Positions 1 to 7,269 of a DNA stretch of 49,062 bases are shown piece by piece (position 1 is the first letter of the stretch; every line of letters starts with the position of its first letter). Under the pieces are notes generated by a model. It did not search any database and was not told where the DNA came from. It worked only from the letters and a program-made list of their open reading frames with translations. This DNA comes from Eubacterium sp. (GTDB lineage: Bacteria > Bacillota > Clostridia > Lachnospirales > Lachnospiraceae), in NCBI GenBank assembly GCA_017437905.1, contig JAFRWY010000032.1:1-49062 (forward strand). The letters run 5' to 3'. The position numbers and the translations under genes are program-made.

Positions 1-130
1 CCATGTCTGACTATTACGCCGAAAGGCAGGTCACTTGTTAAGTTGATTGAACCGCCGTGTACCGAACGGTACGCACGGTGGTGTGAGATGTCGGAAATTC
101 CTCAATCAGAGGAATTTCCTCCTACTCGAT
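1..130 (+). mobile_element. Group II intron, 3' end (domains V and VI), left part outside window
   Basis: The 34-nt catalytic domain V is visible at about 50-83. A 9-bp lower stem (51-59 with 74-82), a 2-nt CG bulge (72-73) and a 4-bp upper stem (60-63 with 68-71) are capped by GAAC. Domain VI follows as a perfect 11-bp hairpin (93-103 with 109-119, loop AATCA). The end CCTACTCGAT (121-130) carries a likely branch-point A at 124 and a terminal AT, which is the usual 3' end of bacterial group II introns. Bases 1-48 would be the tail of domain IV. The reverse transcriptase gene must lie to the left and is not seen. The intron sits in sense + orientation about 27 bp beyond the stop codon of the convergent yegP gene, so it probably separates that gene from its native terminator. 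The exact 3' splice position is uncertain by 1-2 bases. Confidence 0.85.
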
Positions 131-157
131 TCAGGCTTTTGAACGGATCTTTCCCGG

Positions 158-529
158 TTATTCGCTTACGATCTTGGCGTCCGGTGCATTCTTTTTTATA
201 CTTGCAACGCCGTTCTTGCATGCCTTGATGGTGGTATAGCCTTCGCCGGTGGCGATGATCTGGGCATTTGCGGCCTTCAGGCGGAACCGGAACTCACCCT
301 TCTTATCCTTGTAGATCTCAAACTTCGGATTCTTTTCAACTGCGAATCCCTCTACGGTCTGATCCTCCACCGGAGCGACAGGAGCGTTCTTCTGTACGCT
401 GGCAATTCCCTTCTTGCAGGTTGCAAGTGTCTTGTAAACCTGGGATGTGGCGATGACTTCACCGTTTCCGGCCTTCAGATTGAACTTAAAACCGCCTGAT
501 TTTACAGCACTGATCACAAATTTCCCCAT
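158..529 (-). CDS. yegP: YegP/DUF1508 family protein, two repeats
   Basis: A 123-residue protein made of two tandem DUF1508 units, about residues 1-50 and 67-118. Each has the pattern F-x-FxLKAxNxxxIATxxxYxTxxxCKxGIxSVxKNAP. This is the two-repeat form known from E. coli YegP. The family is small and soluble, and its function is not established. The start is ATG at 529, preceded by AAGGAAGG on the minus strand. Codon use is biased (GTT, ATC, AAG), which suggests good expression. It is the only gene in the window on the minus strand. No clear terminator follows it before the intron end. Confidence 0.9.
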   Translation of the reverse strand: MGKFVISAVKSGGFKFNLKAGNGEVIATSQVYKTLATCKKGIASVQKNAPVAPVEDQTVEGFAVEKNPKFEIYKDKKGEFRFRLKAANAQIIATGEGYTTIKACKNGVASIKKNAPDAKIVSE

Positions 530-592
530 ACGACTGTACCTTCCTTTCTCGAATGATAACCCCTCGCGGTCAAACCGCGAATCTACATGTTA

Positions 593-621
593 ATTATACT
601 TAATGTGAATGGAAAAGACAA
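593..621 (-). promoter_or_regulatory. Sigma-A promoter of yegP
   Basis: Read on the minus strand there is TTGTCT (621-616), 17 bp, then TATAAT (598-593). The predicted transcript start is near 587, giving a leader of about 55 nt. That leader contains a 7-bp hairpin with a 3-nt loop (580-564). The promoter diverges from the one at 644-652. Confidence 0.65.
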
Positions 622-643
622 CTGGTTTGTTATGGTGGTTTTG

Positions 644-652
644 TGGTATAAT
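644..652 (+). promoter_or_regulatory. Extended -10 promoter for the Cys-rich protein gene
   Basis: TGGTATAAT is a consensus -10 hexamer (647-652) with the extended TGn element. A -35 is weak: TGGTTT at 623-628 with an 18-bp spacer. The start site would be near 659, about 80 nt before the ATG at 741. Confidence 0.5.
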
Positions 653-740
653 AACAATAGTATGGGCCGTTGTGCCGGCCTGGCAAAGTGCATGGTTTTG
701 CAGAGCGAAAAAACAGATTATTTCATCCGGAGGTACTAGT

Positions 741-1133
741 ATGGATATCAGGGAAAGAGCGGAGAAAGCGGTATATCTGAAGACAAAATGCGGATACAAC
801 TGTTCCCAGGCGGTAACCGCCGTACTTGCTGATGAGACGGCGCTGACGGAAGAGCAGTTAAAGCAACTGGCAGCCGGCTTCTGTGCCGGAATGGGCAACC
901 TGGAAGCTACCTGCGGAGCGTTGATCGGAGCCGTGATGATCGCGGGACAGAAGACGGAAGGGCGGGGAACACTGAAGAAAGCACGGGAGATCCAGGAGTC
1001 CTTCCGGGAGCAGTGCGGTGCGATAACGTGTAAGGATCTAAAAGCCATGACGGACGGAAAACCGCTCTGTCCCTGCGAGGACTGTGTAAGAAATGCCGTA
1101 TACAGCTACGGAAAGATCATGAACCTCGAATAA
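741..1133 (+). CDS. C_GCAxxG_C_C family redox-type protein
   Basis: A 130-residue soluble protein of the C_GCAxxG_C_C family (TIGR01909 type). The N-terminal CGYNCSQAV motif, the central FCAGMGNLEATCGALIGA segment and the C-terminal CxxxxxxxxCPCxxC cluster are all present. The conserved cysteines point to metal or redox binding, but no member has a firmly assigned reaction. The start chosen is ATG 741, with GGAGG at about 730 placed 7-8 nt upstream. A longer in-frame extension to 609 would run through the promoter and is unlikely. The next gene starts 85 bp downstream with no visible terminator between, so they may be co-transcribed. Confidence 0.85.
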   Translation: MDIRERAEKAVYLKTKCGYNCSQAVTAVLADETALTEEQLKQLAAGFCAGMGNLEATCGALIGAVMIAGQKTEGRGTLKKAREIQESFREQCGAITCKDLKAMTDGKPLCPCEDCVRNAVYSYGKIMNLE

Positions 1134-1218
1134 TAGTCCGTATCAGGGGGGAACGGATAGTGAAGAAACTGCTGTAATGATGCCGGTGCATTTTGGAATC
1201 ATACGGGGGTAATGTTTT

Positions 1219-3144
1219 ATGGCAAGAAAAAGAATCGGACTGTTCATGAGTGAGATCACACAGTTTTTCCAGAAGTCCTGCGGAAAAGCGCTTATGAAAG
1301 CGGCCCGGGACCGGGATATGGATCTGATCATTTATGCATCCTACGGATCCTACTCATGTCCTTACGGACGGAATCTTCTGTCGGAGATCGGAAAAAAGAA
1401 TATCATCCATCTTCCGGATTATGCATCCTTTGATGCGATCGTTGTTCTTCCGAACACATTTGATATTCCGGGTATGGACACGGAGTTTTTTGAACTCGTC
1501 CGTGAGCAGGCAACATGCCCCGTGATCTGTCTGCAGAATGATTTTACCGAACGATATCCGGAATTCTATTCCATCACGGTGGAGAATTCGGAATCGATGT
1601 ATGCCATAACGAAGCATATCATAGAAGCCCATGGGTTCACCGATATCTGTTATATGTCCGGACCTTTTAACGGGAAGGATTCTCCTGCCCGCATGAAGGG
1701 CTTCCGGCAGGCGATGGATGAGGCGGGCCTTCCGGTGGACGCCGGTTCGATCTACGAAGGAAATTACTGGATGAACCGGGGAGCACAGGCGATCGATCAT
1801 TTTATGGAAGGACGGGAGCATTATCCGGAGGCCATCATCTGTGCAAACGACTTTATGGCCTTATCCGTTTGTGATGAACTGAAGAAACGCGGGATACGGG
1901 TTCCGGAGGATGTTGCGGTGACCGGGTTTGACGGGATCCGTGAAGGACAGCAGTATGATCCGCCGCTTACCACCGTTACCATTTATCCGGAGGGATATGC
2001 GGAGGCGGTGATCGGCATCATAGACAGTGTCCTGTCCGGCGGACAACCTGACCATCTGATCAAGGTTACGGATGAGCTTGTTCTTCGGAAAAGCTGCGGA
2101 TGTCATGGGGAAGGAAAACTTCGGGATCAGGACTGGAAGGAGGATTTCATGCTGCTTCTGGACAGTGAATTCCTGCTCCGGGAAGCGGGACGGATCACGG
2201 GAGACTACCAGAACCTGTATGATATCGAGAATTCCCTTTCGGTGGCTAATTTTTATTTCCGTGCCCTGGGCAGTGAAAAGGGGTATCTCTGCTTCTGTGA
2301 TGAGACGGACACTGTACTGGAACAGACGGAACAAAGTCTGATCTTTTCCGATGAAATGACGCTTATGCAGGTCATGCGGGCCGATGAAAGGAACCAGGCG
2401 GAGAGGATCGGCAAGCGGTTCCGGAGAGCGGATATTCTTCCGCCGGAATATTTTGACACAGAGGAAGCCGGGACATACATCATTTTTCCGCTCTATTATA
2501 AGAGTAAGGAATACGGGTATCTGGTGCTTTGTCCGGCACCGGGACAGTGGCCGAATGCGTTGACGGATTCCTATACCAACGCGCTTTCGTCGGCGCTGGA
2601 AAGTAATTTCTATCAGAAGCAGATCTCGGAGTATGCGGATATCAAGAAACTGTCGGAGACGGATCCGCTGACCGGTCTCAATAACCGGCGGGGATTTGAG
2701 AACGGACTTACGGAGCTTCTGGCTGTAAATGAAAGAGAATCCAGGCCTGAGATCCGCATCAGCATAGCGAGCATCGATATGGACAATCTGAAGCTGATCA
2801 ATGATGTCTACGGTCATTCCGAGGGGGACTTCGCCCTCCGGATGCTGGCGGATACCCTGCGGGACTGTATCGAAGAAGGAGAGGTGTGCGCCAGATTCGG
2901 AGGAGATGAGTTCTCCGCAATCCTGATCACCGGGAAACCGGACCGTATCGGTGCATTTACCGAGAATTTCAATTCCCTGCTGGCAAAGGCGGCCGGAGCT
3001 TCCGGGAAACCGTATCCGATCCATGCAAGCGTCGGGATCAGCACCCTGAAGGGACGGAATACAAAGGATATCTTCGAATGCATGCAGGCGGCGGATGCGC
3101 ATATGTATGTGAATAAGAGGAATTATAAAAAGGAAAACGGATAG
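1219..3144 (+). CDS. Cytoplasmic diguanylate cyclase with LacI-type sugar-binding sensor domain
   Basis: A 641-residue protein without signal peptide or membrane segment. Residues about 4-280 form a LacI/periplasmic-binding-protein type ligand domain (RIGLFMSEIT start, later CANDFMALSVCDELKKRGIRVPEDVAVTGFDG), but the DNA-binding helix-turn-helix of a true LacI repressor is missing. A cysteine pair (SCGCHG) and a GAF-like region follow (about 290-465). A GGDEF domain ends the protein: DPLTGLNNRRGFE near 477 and an intact RFGGDEF near 560. The RxxD inhibitory site is replaced by EEGE. It should make cyclic di-GMP in response to an unknown small molecule in the cytoplasm. The start is ATG 1219 after GGGGGT. 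Confidence 0.85.
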   Translation: MARKRIGLFMSEITQFFQKSCGKALMKAARDRDMDLIIYASYGSYSCPYGRNLLSEIGKKNIIHLPDYASFDAIVVLPNTFDIPGMDTEFFELVREQATCPVICLQNDFTERYPEFYSITVENSESMYAITKHIIEAHGFTDICYMSGPFNGKDSPARMKGFRQAMDEAGLPVDAGSIYEGNYWMNRGAQAIDHFMEGREHYPEAIICANDFMALSVCDELKKRGIRVPEDVAVTGFDGIREGQQYDPPLTTVTIYPEGYAEAVIGIIDSVLSGGQPDHLIKVTDELVLRKSCGCHGEGKLRDQDWKEDFMLLLDSEFLLREAGRITGDYQNLYDIENSLSVANFYFRALGSEKGYLCFCDETDTVLEQTEQSLIFSDEMTLMQVMRADERNQAERIGKRFRRADILPPEYFDTEEAGTYIIFPLYYKSKEYGYLVLCPAPGQWPNALTDSYTNALSSALESNFYQKQISEYADIKKLSETDPLTGLNNRRGFENGLTELLAVNERESRPEIRISIASIDMDNLKLINDVYGHSEGDFALRMLADTLRDCIEEGEVCARFGGDEFSAILITGKPDRIGAFTENFNSLLAKAAGASGKPYPIHASVGISTLKGRNTKDIFECMQAADAHMYVNKRNYKKENG

Positions 3145-3154
3145 ACATGCCGTG

Positions 3155-3183
3155 TTGAAATGAAACGGTATTTATGATAACAT
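3155..3183 (+). promoter_or_regulatory. Sigma-A promoter upstream of cmk
   Basis: TTGAAA (3155-3160), a 17-bp spacer, then TAACAT (3178-3183). It lies just after the diguanylate cyclase stop and about 50 bp before the cmk ribosome binding site (GGAGTATTGGGG). Confidence 0.5.
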
Positions 3184-3239
3184 AGCCTTGTTGTTAAGGA
3201 CTCTGTAAAGGACTACATATAAAGGAGTATTGGGGAACT

Positions 3240-3911
3240 ATGAATATAGCAATCGACGGACCGGCAGGTGCCGGAAAAAGCACGATCGCAAGACTTGCGG
3301 CACAAAGACTCGGATTTCTTTATGTGGATACGGGAGCCATGTATAGGGCGATCGCCCTGTATCTCCTGGATGCGAAAACGGACATTGAGGATGAGGAGAA
3401 GCTGAAGAAGGCGCTGGATCATATCCGGATCAATATCGCATATGAGAAGGACGTTCAGCATGTGTTCCTGAATCTTCAGGATGTTTCCGCCGAGATCCGC
3501 AGTGAGAAGGTGGGGAATATGGCTTCGAAGACCGCGGCACTGCCGGAGGTACGTGCAAAGCTGCTGGATCTCCAGAGAGATATCGCCGCGAAAAATGATG
3601 TGCTGATGGACGGCCGTGATATCGGTACGAACATTCTTCCGGATGCGGAGCTGAAGATCTATCTTACGGCTTCGGTGGAAGTACGTGCGGAACGCCGGTT
3701 TAAGGAACTGAAGCAGATGGGCGGACGCCCGAAACTGGATGTGATCAAGGAAGATATCGAAAGACGGGATTATCAGGATATGAACCGTGAGATCGCACCT
3801 CTTCGTCAGGCAGAGGACGCGGTTCTGATCGACTCCTCCGATATGACCATTGAAGAGGTGGTCGCAGAGATCGTTCGTCTGGCTGAGGAAAGAAAAAAAG
3901 ATATTCAGTAA
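3240..3911 (+). CDS. cmk: Cytidylate kinase
   Basis: A 223-residue cytoplasmic kinase that phosphorylates CMP and dCMP to the diphosphates. It begins with the P-loop GPAGAGKST (residues 7-15), followed by YVDTGAMYR. The DGRDIGTNILPDA motif and the lid segment RAERRFKEL are typical of the Cmk family, and the length matches the usual 215-230. It is 12 bp upstream of ispH-rpsA. The cmk-ispH-S1 order is common in clostridia, where the pair behaves as an operon; that is family knowledge. The start is ATG 3240 after GGAGTATTGGGG. Confidence 0.95.
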   Translation: MNIAIDGPAGAGKSTIARLAAQRLGFLYVDTGAMYRAIALYLLDAKTDIEDEEKLKKALDHIRINIAYEKDVQHVFLNLQDVSAEIRSEKVGNMASKTAALPEVRAKLLDLQRDIAAKNDVLMDGRDIGTNILPDAELKIYLTASVEVRAERRFKELKQMGGRPKLDVIKEDIERRDYQDMNREIAPLRQAEDAVLIDSSDMTIEEVVAEIVRLAEERKKDIQ

Positions 3912-3923
3912 GGGAATGAAACT

Positions 3924-5999
3924 ATGGAAGTCATTCTGGCAAAAAAGGCCGGTTTCTGCTTCGGCGTGAAACGGGCCGTGGATATGGCATATGAAGAGGC
4001 GGAACGGCTCGGTAAGAACGGGCAGGTTCCGCCTGCTTATGGTGAAAACGGCGAACCTTCTTTTGAGAGGGCCTATACCTACGGGCCGATCATTCATAAC
4101 GAAGAGGTGACAAGGGAACTTGAGGAGAAGGGAGTACGCTGTATCAGTTCCCTGGAGGATATCCTGCAGCTTCCTCCCTCCACCATTATTATCCGTTCCC
4201 ACGGCATCGGAAGGAAGGAATACGAAGCCATCGAATCCGCGGGGCACCGGATCCTGGATGCCACCTGTCCTTTTGTGAAAAATATCCACCGGATCGTGAA
4301 GGAACAGTCGGAAGCCGGAGACGTGATCGTGATCATCGGAGACCCGGATCATGCGGAGGTTCAGGGCATCCGTGACTGGTGCAGCAGTGAGCCTTATATC
4401 ATCTCTTCCCTGGAGGAAGCAAAGGCGCTTCCTGAGGTGATGGATCATCAGGTGACCGTTGTCAGCCAGACAACATTTCATTTAAAAAAATTTGAAGAAA
4501 TAGTTGTATTATTGAAAGAAAAATATTATAATATACGTGTTTGTCAGACTGTATGCAATGCTACCGAAGAACGTCAGACCGAGGCGAGAGTGTTAGCCTC
4601 ACAGGTCGATGCCATGATAGTGATCGGCGGCAGGCATAGCTCCAACACGCAGAAGCTTGTGGAGATCAGTCGGCAGGCGTGTGGAAATACTTACTACATA
4701 CAGACACTCAATGATTTGGATTTGACTGCTTTTGAATCCGTGCGTAGGGTAGGTATTACAGCTGGGGCATCTACCCCGAACAAAATCATTAAGGAGGTTC
4801 ATGACAGCATGTCAGAAGAAAACTTTGAACAGATGTTACAGGATGAGACTCCTGTATCCATCCGGACAGGACAGATCGTTGAGGGAAAGGTGATCGGTGT
4901 AAAGCCGGATGAGCTTGTAGTAAACATCAACTACAAGTCCGATGGTATCGTAACTGCTTCTGAGTATTCCAATTCTCCTGTTGATCTTACACAGGAAGTT
5001 CAGGTTGGAGACTCCATTTCCGCAAAAGTTATGAAAATCAATGACGGTGAGGGCCAGGTGGTTCTTTCCGTAAAGAAGGTTAAGGCAGAGAAGGCTTATG
5101 ATGAGCTGGAGAAGGCATTCAACGAGGGCAGCGTTGTAAAGGGTGTTGTTACACAGGCACTTTCCGGCGGTCTTTCCGTATCCGTGGATGAGTGCAGAGT
5201 ATTCATCCCCGCAAGCCTTGTATCCGATACTTTTGAGAAGAATCTTGAGAAGTATGTCGGCCAGGAAGTAGAATTCATCCTGACTGAGTTCAACCCGCAT
5301 AAGAGAAGAGTGATCGGTAACCGCAAGCAGCTGATCGTTGACAGAAAGAAGAAGGCTGCTGAGGAACTGTTCGCACGGATCGAAGTAGGACAGACCGTAG
5401 AAGGTTCTGTAAAGAACGTTACCGATTTCGGTGCATTCATCGATCTCGGCGGAGCAGACGGACTTCTTCACATCTCCGAGATGTCCTGGGGCCGCGTAGA
5501 GAACCCGAAGAAGATCTTCAAGGTTGGTGATGTGGTTAAGTGCTTCATCAAGGAGATCAACGGTGAGAAGATCGCCCTGTCTCTGAAGTTTGATGATCAG
5601 AATCCGTGGCTTTCCGCTGCTGAGAAGTATGCCATCGGCACCATCGTTACCGGACGTGTTGCACGTATGACTGACTTCGGTGCATTCATCGTACTTGAGC
5701 CGGGCATCGATGCTCTGCTTCACGTATCCCAGATCTCCAGCGAGCATGTTGAGAAGCCGTCAGATGTTCTGAAGACCGGTGAGACCATCACAGCCAAGGT
5801 TGTTGATTTCAAGGGACCGGAGAAGAAGATCAGCCTTTCTATCAAGGCACTTCTGAAGGACATCGAGCCGGAAGAGGAAGAGGCTCCTGCAGTTGAGGAG
5901 GAGACCGTAGCTTCTACTGAGGAAGAGGCTTCCGAGACGCTTGAGGTTCCCACAGAGGTTGCAGATGCCGTTGAGGAAGCTCAGGCAGATGCTGAGTAA
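3924..5999 (+). CDS. ispH-rpsA: Fusion of 4-hydroxy-3-methylbut-2-enyl diphosphate reductase (IspH) and ribosomal protein S1
   Basis: A 691-residue bifunctional protein. Residues 1 to about 290 are IspH, the [4Fe-4S] enzyme that makes IPP and DMAPP in the MEP pathway. The three cluster cysteines are in AGFCFGVKRAV, DATCPFVK and VCNATEERQ, and the active-site QTTF is present. Residues about 310-640 are four S1 RNA-binding domains; the third and fourth carry the classical VTDFGAFIDL and MTDFGAFIVL. The C-terminus is a Glu/Ala-rich acidic tail. This fusion is known in many clostridia. Codon use changes near the junction to that of a highly expressed gene. An internal promoter-like sequence (4504-4532) and an internal ribosome binding site (4791) suggest S1 may also be made alone. 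Confidence 0.95.
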   Translation: MEVILAKKAGFCFGVKRAVDMAYEEAERLGKNGQVPPAYGENGEPSFERAYTYGPIIHNEEVTRELEEKGVRCISSLEDILQLPPSTIIIRSHGIGRKEYEAIESAGHRILDATCPFVKNIHRIVKEQSEAGDVIVIIGDPDHAEVQGIRDWCSSEPYIISSLEEAKALPEVMDHQVTVVSQTTFHLKKFEEIVVLLKEKYYNIRVCQTVCNATEERQTEARVLASQVDAMIVIGGRHSSNTQKLVEISRQACGNTYYIQTLNDLDLTAFESVRRVGITAGASTPNKIIKEVHDSMSEENFEQMLQDETPVSIRTGQIVEGKVIGVKPDELVVNINYKSDGIVTASEYSNSPVDLTQEVQVGDSISAKVMKINDGEGQVVLSVKKVKAEKAYDELEKAFNEGSVVKGVVTQALSGGLSVSVDECRVFIPASLVSDTFEKNLEKYVGQEVEFILTEFNPHKRRVIGNRKQLIVDRKKKAAEELFARIEVGQTVEGSVKNVTDFGAFIDLGGADGLLHISEMSWGRVENPKKIFKVGDVVKCFIKEINGEKIALSLKFDDQNPWLSAAEKYAIGTIVTGRVARMTDFGAFIVLEPGIDALLHVSQISSEHVEKPSDVLKTGETITAKVVDFKGPEKKISLSIKALLKDIEPEEEEAPAVEEETVASTEEEASETLEVPTEVADAVEEAQADAE
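4504..4532 (+). promoter_or_regulatory. Candidate internal promoter for the S1 half
   Basis: Inside the ispH coding part there is TTGTAT (4504-4509), exactly 17 bp, then consensus TATAAT (4527-4532). It lies in an AT-rich patch (about 4478-4535) within an otherwise balanced gene. The predicted start near 4539 is about 270 nt before the in-frame ATG at 4809. The amino acids encoded here (variable helix LLKEKYYNIRV) would tolerate other codons, so the composition may be selected. Activity is inferred. Confidence 0.5.
4791..4811 (+). promoter_or_regulatory. Candidate internal ribosome binding site and start for free S1
   Basis: AAGGAGG (4791-4797) matches the anti-Shine-Dalgarno well. The in-frame ATG at 4809 (codon 296) follows 11 nt later; an ATG at 4801 is out of frame. 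Starting at 4809 gives MSEENFEQM, the natural beginning of the S1 half. The same bases encode the conserved IspH C-terminal IIKEV, so part of the match could be chance. Confidence 0.4.
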
Positions 6000-6019
6000 T
6001 CAAAACAAAGATCATTTTC

Positions 6020-6047
6020 AGGGGATGGTTCCGTGGGATCATCCCCT
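6020..6047 (+). terminator. Terminator-like hairpin after ispH-rpsA
   Basis: AGGGGATG (6020-6027) pairs with CATCCCCT (6040-6047) in an 8-bp GC-rich stem. The downstream GTTATCTTCT is only moderately T-rich, so termination may be partial. Confidence 0.55.
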
Positions 6048-6087
6048 GTTATCTTCTCCGGCAGGGAAGAGAACGTAGAAAAAAGGC

Positions 6088-6116
6088 TTGCTTTTTCTTT
6101 ATCGTTATGCTAAACT
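6088..6116 (+). promoter_or_regulatory. Promoter of rplS
   Basis: TTGCTT (6088-6093), 17 bp, then TAAACT (6111-6116) preceded by TGC, an extended -10. The start site near 6123 leaves an untranslated leader of about 120 nt. Confidence 0.7.
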
Positions 6117-6122
6117 ATCGGA

Positions 6123-6241
6123 GTTGTAATCGTGGCGGTCCGCTGTATCATGGTCAATGGTTGGCCGGAACCGTAGGTTCCACTGTTTCTGATGATAGAA
6201 TGAACGCCTGATTCTTATTATCTATATTTGGAGGTAGTCAA
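6123..6241 (+). promoter_or_regulatory. Structured 5' leader of rplS, candidate L19 autoregulatory leader
   Basis: Between the predicted start and the rplS ATG lies about 120 nt of non-coding RNA with nested pairing. TATCAT (6146-6151) pairs with ATGATA (6192-6197), enclosing GGAACC-GTA-GGTTCC (6167-6181). Firmicutes L19 genes often carry a conserved leader bound by the protein. Assignment to that family here is by position and general form only; I did not verify its consensus. Confidence 0.4.
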
Positions 6242-6595
6242 ATGAACAGCGTAGAGATCATGAAGAGCATCGAGGATGCTCAGGTCCGCAAGGAAGAACT
6301 GAAGTTCAATGTCGGCGATACCGTTCGTGTATCCGCTATGATCAAGGAGGGAAACCGTTCCCGTATCCAGGTATTTGAGGGTACCGTGATCAAAAAGCAG
6401 GGCACAGGCGCTCGCAAGACATTTACCGTACGTAAGAATTCGAACGGTGTCGGCGTAGAGAAGACATGGCCGATGAATTCTCCTCTGATCGAGAAGGTAG
6501 AGGTTGTTCGTCTTGGTAAGGCAAGAAGAGCAAAGCTGTACTATCTGCGTGACAGAGTAGGTAAGAGAGCAAAGGTTAAGGAACTTGTAAAATAA
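6242..6595 (+). CDS. rplS: 50S ribosomal protein L19
   Basis: A 117-residue protein of normal L19 length, recognised by [29 protein letters not shown], the [21 protein letters not shown] block and the basic C-terminus. L19 sits at the 30S-50S interface. Codon use is that of a highly expressed gene. The ribosome binding site GGAGG (6231-6235) is well placed. It has its own promoter and is followed by a strong hairpin. Confidence 0.97.
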   Translation: MNSVEIMKSIEDAQVRKEELKFNVGDTVRVSAMIKEGNRSRIQVFEGTVIKKQGTGARKTFTVRKNSNGVGVEKTWPMNSPLIEKVEVVRLGKARRAKLYYLRDRVGKRAKVKELVK

Positions 6596-6604
6596 CCAAC
6601 CGAC

Positions 6605-6633
6605 CACCGGAGTTTTTTATAAAAACTCCGGTG
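6605..6633 (+). terminator. Terminator after rplS
   Basis: CACCGGAG (6605-6612) pairs with CTCCGGTG (6626-6633), and the stem extends through TTTTT/AAAAA toward the loop. TCTTGTT follows. This separates rplS, which must be abundant, from the lepB-rbgA genes. Confidence 0.75.
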
Positions 6634-6665
6634 TCTTGTTATAAACGACCGGGGGAGTTATTGAT

Positions 6666-7265
6666 ATGAAAAGAAAGCATGTCAGCGGTCAGGATTTTAC
6701 CCTGCAGAAGAAGGAAACCGCCAATGAAATGAAGAAACGAAGGAAGAAGCTGTTCGGAGAGATCCGGACCACTTTGCTGATCGTTTTTGCGGCGGCCGTC
6801 CTCGGATATGCGTTCATCACCTGGGGCTTCCAGACCCTGAAGGTTCAGGGACCATCCATGGAACCCGTTCTCTCGGACGGTGAAACGGTTCTGGTCAATA
6901 AGCTTTCCTATATATTCGGCTCCGTGGAACCCGGAGACATCGTAGCCATCCGTGCCATGGGTTCGGATTCCTACTATGATATAAAGCGGGTGATCGGAGT
7001 ACCGGGAGACAAGATCAGTGTCGTGGGCGGAAAACTCTTCGTAAATGACAAACAGGTCAGCGACACCTATCAGCTGGACGTGATCCAGTCTCCGGGAAGG
7101 CTTTCCACGCCGGTGACTCTGGCGGAGAAAGAATACTTTGTGATCGGCGATAATCTCGGGAGCAGTGAGGATTCCCGTTTTTCAACCTATGGAAATGTAC
7201 AGCGCTCGGAGATTCGGGGCAAGGTTTTCTATCGCCTGACGAAGGGCAAGAGGGGCAGGATTTAA
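6666..7265 (+). CDS. lepB: Signal peptidase I, first copy
   Basis: A 199-residue type I signal peptidase that removes signal peptides from exported proteins at the outer face of the membrane. A basic N-terminus is followed by one membrane segment (about residues 36-55). The catalytic serine is Ser64 in GPSMEPVL and the general-base lysine is Lys107 in YDIKRVIGVPGD. The late GDN box (VIGDNLGSSEDSRF) is present. The start is ATG 6666 after GGGGGAG. It lies 4 bp before rbgA, and a second copy follows rbgA. Confidence 0.93.
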   Translation: MKRKHVSGQDFTLQKKETANEMKKRRKKLFGEIRTTLLIVFAAAVLGYAFITWGFQTLKVQGPSMEPVLSDGETVLVNKLSYIFGSVEPGDIVAIRAMGSDSYYDIKRVIGVPGDKISVVGGKLFVNDKQVSDTYQLDVIQSPGRLSTPVTLAEKEYFVIGDNLGSSEDSRFSTYGNVQRSEIRGKVFYRLTKGKRGRI

Positions 7266-7269
7266 CTAC

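Noticed and set aside
609-740. N-terminal extension of the C_GCAxxG_C_C protein with hydrophobic residues, as a signal peptide
   Set aside because: The region overlaps the promoter -10 at 647-652, and the well-placed GGAGG points to ATG 741.
1134-1218. Cyclic di-GMP riboswitch before the diguanylate cyclase gene
   Set aside because: The 85-bp gap lacks the conserved GEMM core, and no stable paired element is visible.
4801-4803. ATG 3 nt after the internal AAGGAGG in ispH-rpsA
   Set aside because: It is out of frame with S1 and closes quickly, so only the ATG at 4809 is considered.
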